A DNA stretch of 64,000 nucleotides from Coprobacillus cateniformis (GTDB lineage: Bacteria > Bacillota_I > Bacilli_A > Erysipelotrichales > Coprobacillaceae): assembly GCF_009767585.1 (NCBI RefSeq), contig NZ_WSNW01000001.1, forward strand, positions 434,001 to 498,000, in the 5' to 3' direction. Below, piece by piece: positions 7,431-16,538 of the stretch (positions are counted from its first letter, which is position 1; each line of letters opens with the position of its first letter). A program made the translations under genes and the position numbers. The notes beneath the pieces are model-generated. The model was not told the origin of the DNA and did not search any database. It saw only the letters and a program-made list of their open reading frames with translations.

Positions 7431-7594
7431 TGATTAGACACCTCCTTATATTCAATTGTTTTTAACATCTTTCTCTTTATGAGATGAATATTATAACCTA
7501 AGTTATCTTGTTTGATGTTTTCTTTATGAATCTGCTTGGCCAATTCGATTCTTATCAAGAAAGGTATCTCTCTGCCTTTTCTTGACAATATCAT
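7427..7594 (-). CDS. Small 55-residue phage-module protein
   Basis: ATG 7594 with GAAGGG upstream; ends at TGA 7427-7429, overlapping the start of the tail terminator-like gene (ATGA). The product is basic (start M-I-L-S-R-K-G-R-E-I-P). In intact siphophages this place holds a gp10-type tail-completion gene of 100-150 residues. This could be a shortened remnant of it or a separate small protein. No motif decides. Confidence 0.45.
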   Translation of the reverse strand: MILSRKGREIPFLIRIELAKQIHKENIKQDNLGYNIHLIKRKMLKTIEYKEVSNQ

Positions 7595-7654
7595 CTTAAC
7601 ACCCTTCTATTGGTTATAACTAGGTTCAAGATAAGTTCAAAAAGTATTCATTAT

Positions 7655-8134
7655 TTAAATTTCACTTAAGAATTTACGATTAATTTCATCAATAGAAGGT
7701 AATGGACTTGTTATATATTGTGAAAGAGATAAACATATTTCAGGTAATTCTCTTTTATATGTACTTGTACTTATATAATATTTATCATTTAGAGTATCTA
7801 TCATCTCTTTATATGTTAAAGTCGTAATATAAGTTTCTAAGATCTGTCTTTGTCTCGTTGGTAACAATAGTGTCTTGATCATAAAATTGTTAATAATATC
7901 ACTTAATAATTGAATCTTTTTAGATAATAATTCTCTTTTAAAAGTATAATCATTCATTCGTGTGATCTGTGACAATGATGTTCCTTTTGTTTCTTCAAAC
8001 GATGGTGAATGAGGTGCTGGTTCCTCATTAAATTCCTCTAATAAATATTCTCTTTCACGACTCAGTTCTCTCATACCTTTTAAATAAAGTTTCATGTTGT
8101 TAATTGTTTTTAATTGTTCCTCTGAATATCTCAT
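7655..8134 (-). CDS. ArpU-like phage late transcription regulator
   Basis: 159 residues. The N-terminal half is helical and charged. The C-terminal half (about 85-140) has L-P-T-R-Q-R-Q-I-L-E-T-Y and L-T-Y-K-E-M-I-D followed by I-S-T-S-T-Y-K-R-E-L, a sigma-70 region 4-like helix-turn-helix. This is typical of ArpU/RinA-type activators (DUF1492) that switch on late phage genes. It is transcribed towards the tail genes, divergent from the XRE repressor, and probably drives the tail operon. In a complete prophage, packaging and head genes would come next; here only ~60 bp separates it from tail-completion genes. Confidence 0.65.
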   Translation of the reverse strand: MRYSEEQLKTINNMKLYLKGMRELSREREYLLEEFNEEPAPHSPSFEETKGTSLSQITRMNDYTFKRELLSKKIQLLSDIINNFMIKTLLLPTRQRQILETYITTLTYKEMIDTLNDKYYISTSTYKRELPEICLSLSQYITSPLPSIDEINRKFLSEI

Positions 8135-8158
8135 ATGCTCTCTCCTCTTTTCTAAGTT

Positions 8159-8175
8159 TTGGTAAATATTACCAA
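8159..8175. promoter_or_regulatory. Palindrome in repressor/ArpU intergenic region
   Basis: TTGGTAA-ATA-TTACCAA, a perfect 7-bp inverted repeat just upstream of the ArpU-like gene. Likely an operator for the XRE repressor or a site for the late regulator. Confidence 0.5.
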
Positions 8176-8222
8176 TTGTAAGTTTATATTACTCTAAGAT
8201 TTGTAGAATTTCAATACGATTT

Positions 8223-8235
8223 CTAAGAAACTTAG
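8223..8235. promoter_or_regulatory. Candidate XRE repressor operator CTAAG-AAA-CTTAG
   Basis: Inverted repeat between the divergent genes. Further TCTAAG half-sites occur near 8151 and 8193. A -10 hexamer TATAAT at 8267-8272 serves the rightward repressor gene, so these repeats can control both directions. Confidence 0.5.
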
Positions 8236-8294
8236 AGTTTTGATTGTTTTTTTAATATTAAAGGTATATAATCGGTTTTAAAGAGGTGATTGCT

Positions 8295-8663
8295 ATGTCA
8301 GTCCTTGGAGACAATATCAAAAAAATGCGCGAGGAGCAACACTTAACTCAAGATGAGCTAGGTGAATTATTAGAGATTAGTGGCAAAACAATTTCTTCAT
8401 GGGAGAAGGAAAGAAGTGAACCAAAGATTGAAATGATTGAAAAATTATCACATATTTTTCATTGTACAAGTTCTCAACTCTTAGGTGAAAATCATGATGA
8501 TTTCTTTACATCACCAGAAGAAGCCTTGCAATTTATATTAAAACAAGATATGTTTGCTAAATTTGGCGGTTATGATTTAGATACAATGAGTCAAGATGAA
8601 ATTATTGATATGGCAAATGATATTGCTCAATTTATTAAAATGATTGCAAAGAGGCATAAATAA
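8295..8663 (+). CDS. XRE-family phage-type repressor
   Basis: 122 residues from ATG 8295, behind AAGAGGTGA; the GTG at 8286 overlaps that site and is not used here. Residues ~5-60 form an HTH_3 domain (N-I-K-K-M-R-E-E-Q-H-L-T-Q-D-E-L then L-E-I-S-G-K-T-I-S-S-W-E), the lambda cI/ImmR type. It is followed one base later by an ImmA-type protease gene. In ICEBs1 and related phages the partner protease cuts the repressor to induce the element, and that is the likely logic here. It is divergent from the ArpU-like gene over inverted repeats. Confidence 0.85.
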   Translation: MSVLGDNIKKMREEQHLTQDELGELLEISGKTISSWEKERSEPKIEMIEKLSHIFHCTSSQLLGENHDDFFTSPEEALQFILKQDMFAKFGGYDLDTMSQDEIIDMANDIAQFIKMIAKRHK

Positions 8664-8664
8664 A

Positions 8665-9096
8665 ATGACTATTGAAGATTTTGTAACTCATGAAATCAGT
8701 GAGTATCAAACAGATAATGTTAGAGAGATTATTGACTATCATGATATTTCTATAGAATACAATGACCAACTCAACAAAGCATGTGACTCTTCTATATTCC
8801 TCTTTCATCAAACTGCCTATATTACTATAAAATCAGACTTAAATCCTTTATATGAAAATTTTCTTTTAGCTCATGAACTTGGACATTATCTTATGCATTA
8901 TGATGAAAATATTTCTTTTCAGTTTTTATTAAAAACAAGAAAAAATTCATTAGAAAGAGAAGCTAATGAATTTGCTTGTCGTTTCTTATTACATGATATT
9001 GATCTTAAAGAAATTGAAAACATAGATTTTATTATTAAAGAAAGAGGTATTCCTATAAAAATATGGAGATCTGTTTGTGAATATATCATTATCTAA
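8665..9096 (+). CDS. ImmA/IrrE-family metallopeptidase
   Basis: 143 residues. ATG 8665 is chosen because AAAGAGG (8648-8654) precedes it and the repressor stop is one base upstream. The zinc-binding H-E-L-G-H motif is at about residues 70-74, with a downstream L-E-R-E-A-N-E-F-A supplying the third ligand, as in the IrrE/ImmA peptidase family. Family members cleave their cognate XRE repressor after DNA damage or signalling. It is followed by a strong terminator that ends the regulatory operon and the recognisable phage island. Confidence 0.85.
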   Translation: MTIEDFVTHEISEYQTDNVREIIDYHDISIEYNDQLNKACDSSIFLFHQTAYITIKSDLNPLYENFLLAHELGHYLMHYDENISFQFLLKTRKNSLEREANEFACRFLLHDIDLKEIENIDFIIKERGIPIKIWRSVCEYIII

Positions 9097-9102
9097 ATTT
9101 CT

Positions 9103-9130
9103 AAACAATGTCAACCGACATTGTTTTTTT
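9103..9130 (+). terminator. Terminator after ImmA gene
   Basis: Perfect 10-bp stem AAACAATGTC / GACATTGTTT with loop AACC and a T run. Confidence 0.85.
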
Positions 9131-9287
9131 TATTACAAAGGCATTTGAGACATATAGACAAAATAACAAGATATACTCATAAAATCAAATACATTAACAA
9201 GCATTTACGAATAGGAAACATTGACTTTTCAAATAAGAATAACTACAATCAAAAAGAATGAAAATAAATAAATGAGGGGATGTTATT

Positions 9288-10769
9288 ATGGATGAAGATC
9301 ATGTAAAAAATGAGCATGTTGAAGAACAGGAAACAAAAACCAAAAGTCATAAATATATTCTTTTTATAAAAGAATATAAAACGAAATTTCTTATTGGTGG
9401 GGGAATTCTATTCATATGTATTTATGCATTTGGATGTATTTATTATCAAAATAGATTTATGTCACGAACAACTATTAATGGAATGAATGTGGCAGGAATA
9501 AATTATCAAAAAGCAACACAGAAAATTCAAGAACATATTGATAAACGAACAATGACATTGATATTTCTAGATGGAGAAAAGGAAATCTTAACACAAGAAA
9601 ATATTGGTTTTACATTTAATCAAAACAATGATATAAAAAAGGAAATAAAAAAACAGAACGCTTTTTTATGGTTTACTCATTGGTTTTATCAAGATAATAT
9701 GACAATCAATAATTTATTTATTGTTGATGAAAAAAAGTTAGAGACATCTCTATCTCAACTCAAGCACCTGCAAGATGACTATCAAGTAGCACCTGCTGAT
9801 GCAAAAGTTCAATATAAAGATCATAATTTTTCAATTGCAAAAGAAACAATTGGAAGTAAGATCCAAAAAGATATTCTTATTCAAAAAATAACGACAGCAT
9901 TTCAAAATGGAGAAACAGAGCTGAATGTAGAAGAAGTTGGTGGCTATGTGAAACCTAAGACAACATCTGAAGATGAAAGTTTAAAAAAATTACTGGAAGC
10001 AGCTAAAAAATATTGTGATGTTTCTATTACCTATAAAACAATAAATGAAGATGTTGTTTTAGATGGTAATACTTTAGTATCTTGGCTTTCTATAGATGAG
10101 AGTGGAAATTATTATAAAGATGATAATGAATTTAAAAAACAAGCAACAGAATTTGTAAAAAAACTATCTAAAAACATAAACATTATTGGGAAGAAAAAAA
10201 CATTTACTGGTGCTCATGGCAGAAAGATAAATATATCAGGAGGGAATTACGGCTATAAACTTAAGCAAGAAAAAGAAGTAGAGGGACTTCTCAAAGATAT
10301 TCAGGCTGGAAAAAAAGGAATGAGAACACCTGTAACAACTGGTATTCAAGCTTCATATGACAATGGTGGCCTTGGTCAGACATTTATAGAGATAGATATG
10401 ACAAAACAACATTTTTGGTATCATAAAAATGGAAAAATTGTTTTAGAGTCAGATATTGTTTCTGGCTTACCTAGTGATCCTCATAAAAAAACACCAGCAG
10501 GTACTTATTACATTTATTTCATGCAATTAAATCGAACTCTACGTGGTGAAATTCAAGCAGATGGCAAACCTGAATATGAAACACCAGTAGCATACTGGAT
10601 GGCTTTTAATGGGGGAATTGGTCTTCATGATGCGACTTGGCAATCTCGATTTGGTGGTGATGTCTACTATACTAGAGGATCACATGGCTGTATTAATCTA
10701 CCACTTAAAGTTGCTGCTGAGTTATACGATATGGTTAAAGTAAACACACCAGTTGTTTGTTATTATTAA
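9288..10769 (+). CDS. L,D-transpeptidase (YkuD) with PG-binding domains
   Basis: 493 residues with a GAGGGG ribosome site. A cytoplasmic charged N-terminus is followed by one membrane anchor (about 35-53), then two extracellular PG_binding_4-type regions (about 60-330), then a YkuD catalytic domain (370-493). The active site is the H-G-C of S-H-G-C-I-N-L, with Cys near 468, plus an upstream G-L-H-D. YkuD enzymes make or edit 3-3 crosslinks in peptidoglycan or attach proteins to it, acting at the outer membrane face. It is a single-gene unit with its own terminator. The domain order matches Gram-positive ErfK/YbiS homologues. Confidence 0.9.
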   Translation: MDEDHVKNEHVEEQETKTKSHKYILFIKEYKTKFLIGGGILFICIYAFGCIYYQNRFMSRTTINGMNVAGINYQKATQKIQEHIDKRTMTLIFLDGEKEILTQENIGFTFNQNNDIKKEIKKQNAFLWFTHWFYQDNMTINNLFIVDEKKLETSLSQLKHLQDDYQVAPADAKVQYKDHNFSIAKETIGSKIQKDILIQKITTAFQNGETELNVEEVGGYVKPKTTSEDESLKKLLEAAKKYCDVSITYKTINEDVVLDGNTLVSWLSIDESGNYYKDDNEFKKQATEFVKKLSKNINIIGKKKTFTGAHGRKINISGGNYGYKLKQEKEVEGLLKDIQAGKKGMRTPVTTGIQASYDNGGLGQTFIEIDMTKQHFWYHKNGKIVLESDIVSGLPSDPHKKTPAGTYYIYFMQLNRTLRGEIQADGKPEYETPVAYWMAFNGGIGLHDATWQSRFGGDVYYTRGSHGCINLPLKVAAELYDMVKVNTPVVCYY

Positions 10770-10780
10770 AATAAGTAATA

Positions 10781-10823
10781 AAAAAAGATAATGAGATCAG
10801 TGATGATTATCATTATCTTTTTT
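10781..10823 (+). terminator. Terminator after L,D-transpeptidase
   Basis: Perfect 14-bp stem AAAAAAGATAATGA / TCATTATCTTTTTT with a 15-nt loop. Bases from here to the nuclease gene at 11019 contain nothing else convincing. Confidence 0.85.
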
Positions 10824-11018
10824 ATGTATCAAGATTATAGAACAGCCACATTTAACAATCTTATTACTATTTCCAATAGACTTGAATGTAAAATCAATTT
10901 TATTAATAATGTAGCTGCTTTTTTATTAACAAAATCTAAAAAACACATAAAGAAATTAGACAAATCAACTCAAAAAATTGACTCGCTATAGCCTCTTAAT
11001 GATTCATATTTCTAATCA

Positions 11019-11837
11019 TTATGAAATGATTTTTTGTATGTATATAGAGCGCTCTTCTTCTGGTATATCAAAAAAGTTAAACGCTTCTTCCAATGTATAC
11101 CCTTTTTTAGTCATCATTTTTTGGATTAATTGAATTGTTCGTTCAATTCTCCCCCTAGTTTCTCCTTCAATAATGCCTTCTTGCTTACCCTTTCTTTTGA
11201 TCTCTTCCCAGATTTCACACATCTCTTTTCTCCCTCCTTCTGTCTCTTTAAAATAACTCACTCTTTTCCTTAAAAACTCATAATGCATATCACTTGTCTC
11301 ACTACATAGAAAATCATGCATCAATCTCCCTAAGGCATTATCCTCCTGAATACTTGCATTGATATAGATGATCTCACTTCCATCATCAAATATCTGGTTA
11401 TTCTCATCTATTGTTCTATGAACATGATAGATTGGTAACCCATATCCTAGGACATCCTCTTCTGTTATGAAGATGATAATCATATGAGGCAAGTCCTTCC
11501 ATTCTTCTTTAGGATATGATGTACTGGCATCAATCAGACTTCCATGAAATCTTGCCCGTCTTGGATTGGCTCCAGTATAATCTCTTTGCACTTCAATATT
11601 GATATAATGATTTTCAGTTTTGACAAAGACATCAATACTGATAGACCTTCCAAGAATATTATTGATATCATACTGCACATGCCATTCAATGATTTCAATA
11701 GGCCTTTCTAAGATAATCTCAAGAAACTGAGTCAGACACTCCTTATCCTTGAAGACAATCCTCATGAAATCATCATCAATCACCTTGAGTCTGGAAATAG
11801 CATCCAGATATTCAGTATTCCTTTCACATACGAACAC
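11019..11837 (-). CDS. Rpn-family PD-(D/E)XK nuclease / putative transposase
   Basis: 272 residues, start behind GAGGAGG. It begins with the typical L-K-V-I-D-D-D-F-M-R-I-V-F-K-D. The nuclease core lies at about 60-95, with Asp in S-I-S-I-D-V-F-V and E-x-Q in I-N-I-E-V-Q-R, followed by P-R-R-A-R-F-H-G. The C-terminal third is a charged helix with G-x-x-E-G repeats ending Y-T-L-E-E-A. This matches the PDDEXK_2 (Rpn/YhgA-like) family, whose members promote recombination or act as mobile-element nucleases, often in many genomic copies. It is monocistronic and full length. No terminal inverted repeats were identified. Confidence 0.85.
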   Translation of the reverse strand: MFVCERNTEYLDAISRLKVIDDDFMRIVFKDKECLTQFLEIILERPIEIIEWHVQYDINNILGRSISIDVFVKTENHYINIEVQRDYTGANPRRARFHGSLIDASTSYPKEEWKDLPHMIIIFITEEDVLGYGLPIYHVHRTIDENNQIFDDGSEIIYINASIQEDNALGRLMHDFLCSETSDMHYEFLRKRVSYFKETEGGRKEMCEIWEEIKRKGKQEGIIEGETRGRIERTIQLIQKMMTKKGYTLEEAFNFFDIPEEERSIYIQKIIS

Positions 11838-12036
11838 ATCGTCAACCTCCTCTATTAAGATATAGAGAATCTTAAGCAGAGATAGTATCTATAAACAATA
11901 TACCACAACAATTGCTTAAAGTAAACACTCAAAAAGATTCCCCTACTTATATATTCATCATTTCTTTGCTATTTTTCTTCTATTATTTATAAAAAAGTGA
12001 ATTTTATTTAATTGACATGTGATTCTAGTTAAAACT

Positions 12037-12075
12037 AAAAAAAGACTGTAACAAAATCATTATTTCATTACAGCC
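12037..12075 (-). terminator. Terminator of M18 aminopeptidase gene
   Basis: On the minus strand GGCTGTAA pairs with TTACAGTC, followed by seven T. Confidence 0.85.
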
Positions 12076-12088
12076 ATCGTATAACTCT

Positions 12089-13408
12089 TTATTTTATAAC
12101 TTTGAATTCATTTGAACTTATCTTTTCAATATGACTATTAAAGAATTCCTCCATGACTTGAATCATGTAATAAGTATCTTTAATACCTGCAGTCTCATAT
12201 GAAGAATGCATTGCTAGTTGTGGTAAACCAATATCAACACTATTCATTGAAACTTGTGCCATAGCAATATTTCCTAACGTGCTTCCCCCTAATACATCAG
12301 AACGATTTGAGAAGAATTGAACTGGAACATTTGCTTTTTCACATAACCCTTTAAATATTGCAATACTCACTGCATCACTTGTGTATTTTTGTCCAGCATG
12401 TGATTTAATCACAACACCTTCATTCATATATACACAATTTTGCACATCAGTTTTTTCAGGATGATTTGGATGAACCGCATGAGCATTATCAGCACTCAGC
12501 ATAAAACTTGATGCCAGTGCACGATAGAAATCTTCATCTGTTTTTCCTAATGATTTATTCAAACGATAAAGTGTGTCATATAGGAATGTAGATCCTGCTC
12601 CTTGTTTTGTTCCAGAACCAACTTCTTCATTATCAAAACACGCTATAACATTAATGGATTTTTCATTATTTCCTTTTAAAAATCCTTGTAAAGATGTATA
12701 TGCACATTGTAAGTCATCTAATTGTGGTGATGAAATAAACTCTTCATGAGCACCCCAAACAGAAGGCTGCATTCGATTATATAAATATAAATCACTTCCA
12801 TAAATATCTTCAACCTTGACATTTAAATACTCAGCAATTAATTTCTTGAAATCACCTGCTTTTGTTTCACTGCCACCAAACAAAGGAAGCATATCAACTT
12901 GCTTATTGTATGTCACTCCATCATTTGCATTGCGATTCATATGAATTGCAACATTGGGAATTAAAACCAAATCTCTATCAATATTTATCAATTGACTCTT
13001 ATAACAATCTTGATCACGTACCAAAACTCGTCCAGCTATAGATAATGGTCTATCTAACCATGTTGAACAAAGCATACCACCATAACCTTCAGTATTTAAC
13101 TGTGTATATTTTCCTCTCACTTCTATTTCAGCATTTTCTTTCATTTTAAATGTTGGTGAATCACTATGAGAAGCAGCTACATTAAAACTATAACAATCTA
13201 AATCCTCACCTAAATGAAATGCCATCATACTAGATTGATTTCTTGTTATAAAATAGCGCCCCCCTGGTACAATAGACCAGCTCTCATTTTCTAATAATTC
13301 CTGATATCCATTGGCTTTTAATATTTGACTCATTTGTTCAATTGCATGAAATGCAGTTGGACTCTTTTTGATAAATGATACCAGTTCTTCAGATATTTCT
13401 TTATACAT
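12089..13408 (-). CDS. M18 family aminopeptidase
   Basis: 439 residues, the usual M18 length. Two-zinc active-site motifs are visible: A-S-H-S-D-S-P at about 79-85 (His81 and Asp83), the D-N-E-E-V-G-S-G-T motif with the catalytic Glu pair near 255, and S-A-D-N-A-H-A-V-H-P near 305. The dimer-forming Q-L-D-D-L motif is also present. The enzyme is a cytosolic dodecameric exopeptidase that removes N-terminal residues, often acidic ones, in peptide turnover. It is a single gene with its own terminator, divergent from the membrane protein at 13556. Confidence 0.93.
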   Translation of the reverse strand: MYKEISEELVSFIKKSPTAFHAIEQMSQILKANGYQELLENESWSIVPGGRYFITRNQSSMMAFHLGEDLDCYSFNVAASHSDSPTFKMKENAEIEVRGKYTQLNTEGYGGMLCSTWLDRPLSIAGRVLVRDQDCYKSQLINIDRDLVLIPNVAIHMNRNANDGVTYNKQVDMLPLFGGSETKAGDFKKLIAEYLNVKVEDIYGSDLYLYNRMQPSVWGAHEEFISSPQLDDLQCAYTSLQGFLKGNNEKSINVIACFDNEEVGSGTKQGAGSTFLYDTLYRLNKSLGKTDEDFYRALASSFMLSADNAHAVHPNHPEKTDVQNCVYMNEGVVIKSHAGQKYTSDAVSIAIFKGLCEKANVPVQFFSNRSDVLGGSTLGNIAMAQVSMNSVDIGLPQLAMHSSYETAGIKDTYYMIQVMEEFFNSHIEKISSNEFKVIK

Positions 13409-13555
13409 TCATTTCTACCTCCATATATATCTGTCATTATATCATATCTTATGTACCTTTGCGAAAAATATCAATCACTTTCTCATCCACTCACAAAAGT
13501 TAATTGCTTTTTTATATCATGATGTGTAGAATAGAACCATTGAAAGGATGATATA

Positions 13556-14494
13556 ATGAAATCTCAAAAACAATTATTACCATATATACTCACCTTTATA
13601 ATGGTTTGTCTAATGGTTGGAGTCTCTCAATGGTTAAATGAACCTGAAATCATTTTTCCAGAAATTACAGCTTTAACAATAGGTTCGTGGTTAGCACCCA
13701 AACAAGTCTGGAAAACTTCACCAATAAAACTTATTTTATTAATTCTGATTTATGCAATTCTTGGAGTACTCATGGTCAGATATATAGATATTTTTCTTGA
13801 ACTGAAAATTATTGTTGCTTTTACTATATGCTCAGTTGGTCTGCTTATATCAAAAACAACATTTGCACCACTCATCTCAGCATGTATTCTCCCCATTCTC
13901 ATGGGCACTGAGTCATGGATTTATCCTATTGCTGCAACATTTATGACAATAATTATTGTTATTGTTCAAAAATTTTTACAAGATTATGAGTATTCCCATA
14001 TCTATCAATACCAACCTGTTGAGTTTGATTATCACCATGAATTATGGTTGTTTTTAAAAAGACTTCTTGTTGTTATTGGTCTTGCTGTTGTCGCTACACG
14101 TCTAGAAATCCGTTTATTAATTGCTCCTCCCCTTATTGTTGCCTTTTTTGAGCTCAGTGGAAATCATAAAAAATTACGTAGTCAAGCCCCTCGTCTCTAT
14201 GGCTTAACAATATTTATCGCATTTATCAGTGCTTATGCAAGATACTTTTTCACACTCCAATATCAAATTCCTTTAATAATAACAGTTGCCCTTATAACTC
14301 TTATTTTACTTTTAATCATATATTCATTGAAAATCTTCTTTCCGCCTATAGGTGCAATTGCCATTTTACCAATGATTTTATCTCCTGATTTATTAATCAT
14401 TTATCCATTCCTTATTGCTATGGGATTTGCATTACTTATTCTCTTTGCTTTTTTAATATCTAAAGAAAACAGTTCTATATATGAAAAGACATAG
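13556..14494 (+). CDS. Integral membrane protein, HPP-like
   Basis: 312 residues with an AAAGGATG site. Two similar halves of about five membrane segments each are separated by a hydrophilic linker (about 140-165). The first half has F-P-E-I-T-A-L-T-I-G-S-W-L-A-P and the second has F-P-P-I-G-A-I-A-I-L-P, which resembles the repeated motif of HPP-family membrane proteins. Substrate and function are unknown. It is monocistronic and ends in a strong hairpin. The HPP relation is tentative. Confidence 0.6.
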   Translation: MKSQKQLLPYILTFIMVCLMVGVSQWLNEPEIIFPEITALTIGSWLAPKQVWKTSPIKLILLILIYAILGVLMVRYIDIFLELKIIVAFTICSVGLLISKTTFAPLISACILPILMGTESWIYPIAATFMTIIIVIVQKFLQDYEYSHIYQYQPVEFDYHHELWLFLKRLLVVIGLAVVATRLEIRLLIAPPLIVAFFELSGNHKKLRSQAPRLYGLTIFIAFISAYARYFFTLQYQIPLIITVALITLILLLIIYSLKIFFPPIGAIAILPMILSPDLLIIYPFLIAMGFALLILFAFLISKENSSIYEKT

Positions 14495-14515
14495 TTTTTA
14501 TAGACTATGTCTTTT
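14484..14515 (+). terminator. Terminator of membrane protein gene
   Basis: AAAAGACATAGT pairs with ACTATGTCTTTT over an 8-nt loop. The hairpin overlaps the last codons of the gene. Confidence 0.85.
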
Positions 14516-14540
14516 GTGTTTATTGGAGGTGCTTATAGTT

Positions 14541-16322
14541 TTATTCTGCTTTAACAATTGTTAAAATCATTGTTTTTCGATCAAACTTGTATTCTTTTTC
14601 AGCAAGCGGGACAAGTAAACTTGAATCCCATTGATCTGTTTCAAATTCGACCTCATCGGGTATTGCAGTATAATGAATGTTATATTTTCCTGCAGGAAGA
14701 GTAGCTAAAGTTGCAGCATCATCTTTCCCTTTACATCTTAATGAGCATTCAGTTCTTCCACCATGTGATTGAAACATATATTCATCATCAATAGAGAAAT
14801 CAACATGATATCCTTCAGTTACTGAAATATTCTTGAGTAGATCTGGTATCTCACCTTCTACCATCGTTATATTTTGCAATCCAGTCATATGTGGGGCAGT
14901 TTCATAATAAGCTTTTGCAGCAGCCTTTTGACTAGCATTCTGTCCATAATATACGTAATCAATATCAAATTCTGTTCCTGCCAATCCAGTTCCTACGTCA
15001 CCTGGCCAATTTCCACCCATTGCAAGATTCATTTGAATATATTGTGGTCTATTCAAAGCCTTTTGTGCAATTGGTAAATGACTATAATCTACAGACTGAA
15101 CAATTTCATCATCAACATACCATTCAATCTTATTAGGTGACCAGTCTATTCCAAAAACATGATATTCATTATTAAAATTTTCACCAATTGTATATGCTGT
15201 TCCAGCTAATTTTGTTTCTGTAACACGATTATTATCAGTATGAGCAGTTTGATAAACTGTACGATTTCCATAACTATTATCACCTGCTTGTCCTATCAGT
15301 TCCATAATATCAATCTCACCACATCTTGCCCAACCATAACCTTGTTGAGAGTTAATATCACCATCTAAAACAAAATCAGAACCTAATGTCCAAAATGCTG
15401 GAAATACTCCCTGTCCTTTTGGTAATTTTGCTTTCATTTCAATTCTTCCATAAAGAAATTCTTTTTTTCCATGAGTTCTAACACTCCCTGAATTATAAAT
15501 AACTTTACGGTTACCTCTTGGATTTATGTATTGATCTTCCACAGGTCTATCAGTTGCCTTTAAAACCAATTTCCCATTTTCTAAATAAACATTTTCCTTA
15601 TCATTCACATAATGTTCTTGTTCAACACCACGGACACAGCCTAACTCATACCCCCACTGTGTTGTATCAAGCTCATGACCATTAAAATCATCAGCCCAGA
15701 CAATATCATACTGTTGGGCAGCTGAAGGATTCTTTTCAACCAAAGACACATCATCTACATAGACCTGTCCTCGATAAATCGCATCACTCGTATTGTCTGT
15801 CCATTTCATAGCACATATTGCTATTTCTGAATAATTTCCAGTATTAAAGATTAACTCAATATCCTGATATTGCCATGCCTGTTCTGGTGTACATGTCACC
15901 ACAACTTCAGCATTGTTAATCAGTGTTGAGACATCAGGGGTTTTCACATTGAAAAAAGCAGAAGCTTCAGATGATGCTAATAATATTTTTGCTTTGGCTA
16001 CATATTCAGTATTTGGTTTGACCTGAATAACTTGATAGACACAGGCATTATTTGTATTGGCTGGTAATAATCCACACCATAATCCTGTAGCAGCACATTC
16101 TGGATAATCAGTAAAAGTCCCTTGTCCTGTTGTTTTCCAATGCTGTCGACCATTTTCAAATGAACTATCAATAATGAGATTTTGGTTTTTATCACGATTC
16201 AATTCAATTAAATCATACTCTGTATCAACACTTTGCGCATGAGCTGTTGTTGCTAAACCTATTCCCAAACTACAAACTAAAGCACCAACAAGACATGTTT
16301 TCAATACTTTTTGTTTTCCCAT
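14541..16322 (-). CDS. Secreted GH16 beta-glucanase with N-terminal CBM-like domain
   Basis: 593 residues. The Sec signal peptide is cleaved after A-H-A near residue 29. Residues ~40-195 form a beta-sandwich resembling CBM4/9 (start I-D-S-S-F-E-N-G, end V-Y-V-D-D-V-S-L). A GH16 domain covers ~205-460 with the catalytic E-I-D-I-M-E (Glu336, Asp338, Glu341) and flanking W-x-x-G motifs. A ~130-residue C-terminal part is unrecognised. The E-x-D-x-M-E variant is typical of laminarinase-type endo-beta-1,3(1,4)-glucanases. There is no sortase motif, so it is probably released. A CcpA-type site upstream fits carbon-catabolite control. The exact substrate cannot be fixed from sequence. Confidence 0.9.
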   Translation of the reverse strand: MGKQKVLKTCLVGALVCSLGIGLATTAHAQSVDTEYDLIELNRDKNQNLIIDSSFENGRQHWKTTGQGTFTDYPECAATGLWCGLLPANTNNACVYQVIQVKPNTEYVAKAKILLASSEASAFFNVKTPDVSTLINNAEVVVTCTPEQAWQYQDIELIFNTGNYSEIAICAMKWTDNTSDAIYRGQVYVDDVSLVEKNPSAAQQYDIVWADDFNGHELDTTQWGYELGCVRGVEQEHYVNDKENVYLENGKLVLKATDRPVEDQYINPRGNRKVIYNSGSVRTHGKKEFLYGRIEMKAKLPKGQGVFPAFWTLGSDFVLDGDINSQQGYGWARCGEIDIMELIGQAGDNSYGNRTVYQTAHTDNNRVTETKLAGTAYTIGENFNNEYHVFGIDWSPNKIEWYVDDEIVQSVDYSHLPIAQKALNRPQYIQMNLAMGGNWPGDVGTGLAGTEFDIDYVYYGQNASQKAAAKAYYETAPHMTGLQNITMVEGEIPDLLKNISVTEGYHVDFSIDDEYMFQSHGGRTECSLRCKGKDDAATLATLPAGKYNIHYTAIPDEVEFETDQWDSSLLVPLAEKEYKFDRKTMILTIVKAE

Positions 16323-16378
16323 AATATTTATCCTTTCTTTTTTCTATTTATGAAACCGTTGAAATTGCACCTCCAAAA

Positions 16379-16392
16379 TGTTAACGCTTTCA
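16379..16392. promoter_or_regulatory. Candidate CcpA cre site upstream of GH16 gene
   Basis: TGTTAACGCTTTCA matches the cre consensus TGWAANCGNTNWCA at all but one fixed position, 57 bp before the glucanase start. Confidence 0.6.
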
Positions 16393-16538
16393 CAAAAATA
16401 TTATATATATCATTCATAACAACATTCAATCTCAACGCCAAAATATCTCTCATTATTCAACAAAACCATCAATACAACGTGTCGAATAAGCATAGAAAAA
16501 ATCAAAAAAAGAACTATTATCGTTCTCTTTGTCGAATA

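Noticed and set aside
10791..10991. 66-codon rightward frame after the L,D-transpeptidase
   Set aside because: It starts inside the terminator hairpin, has no ribosome site, and its composition is that of non-coding AT-rich DNA.
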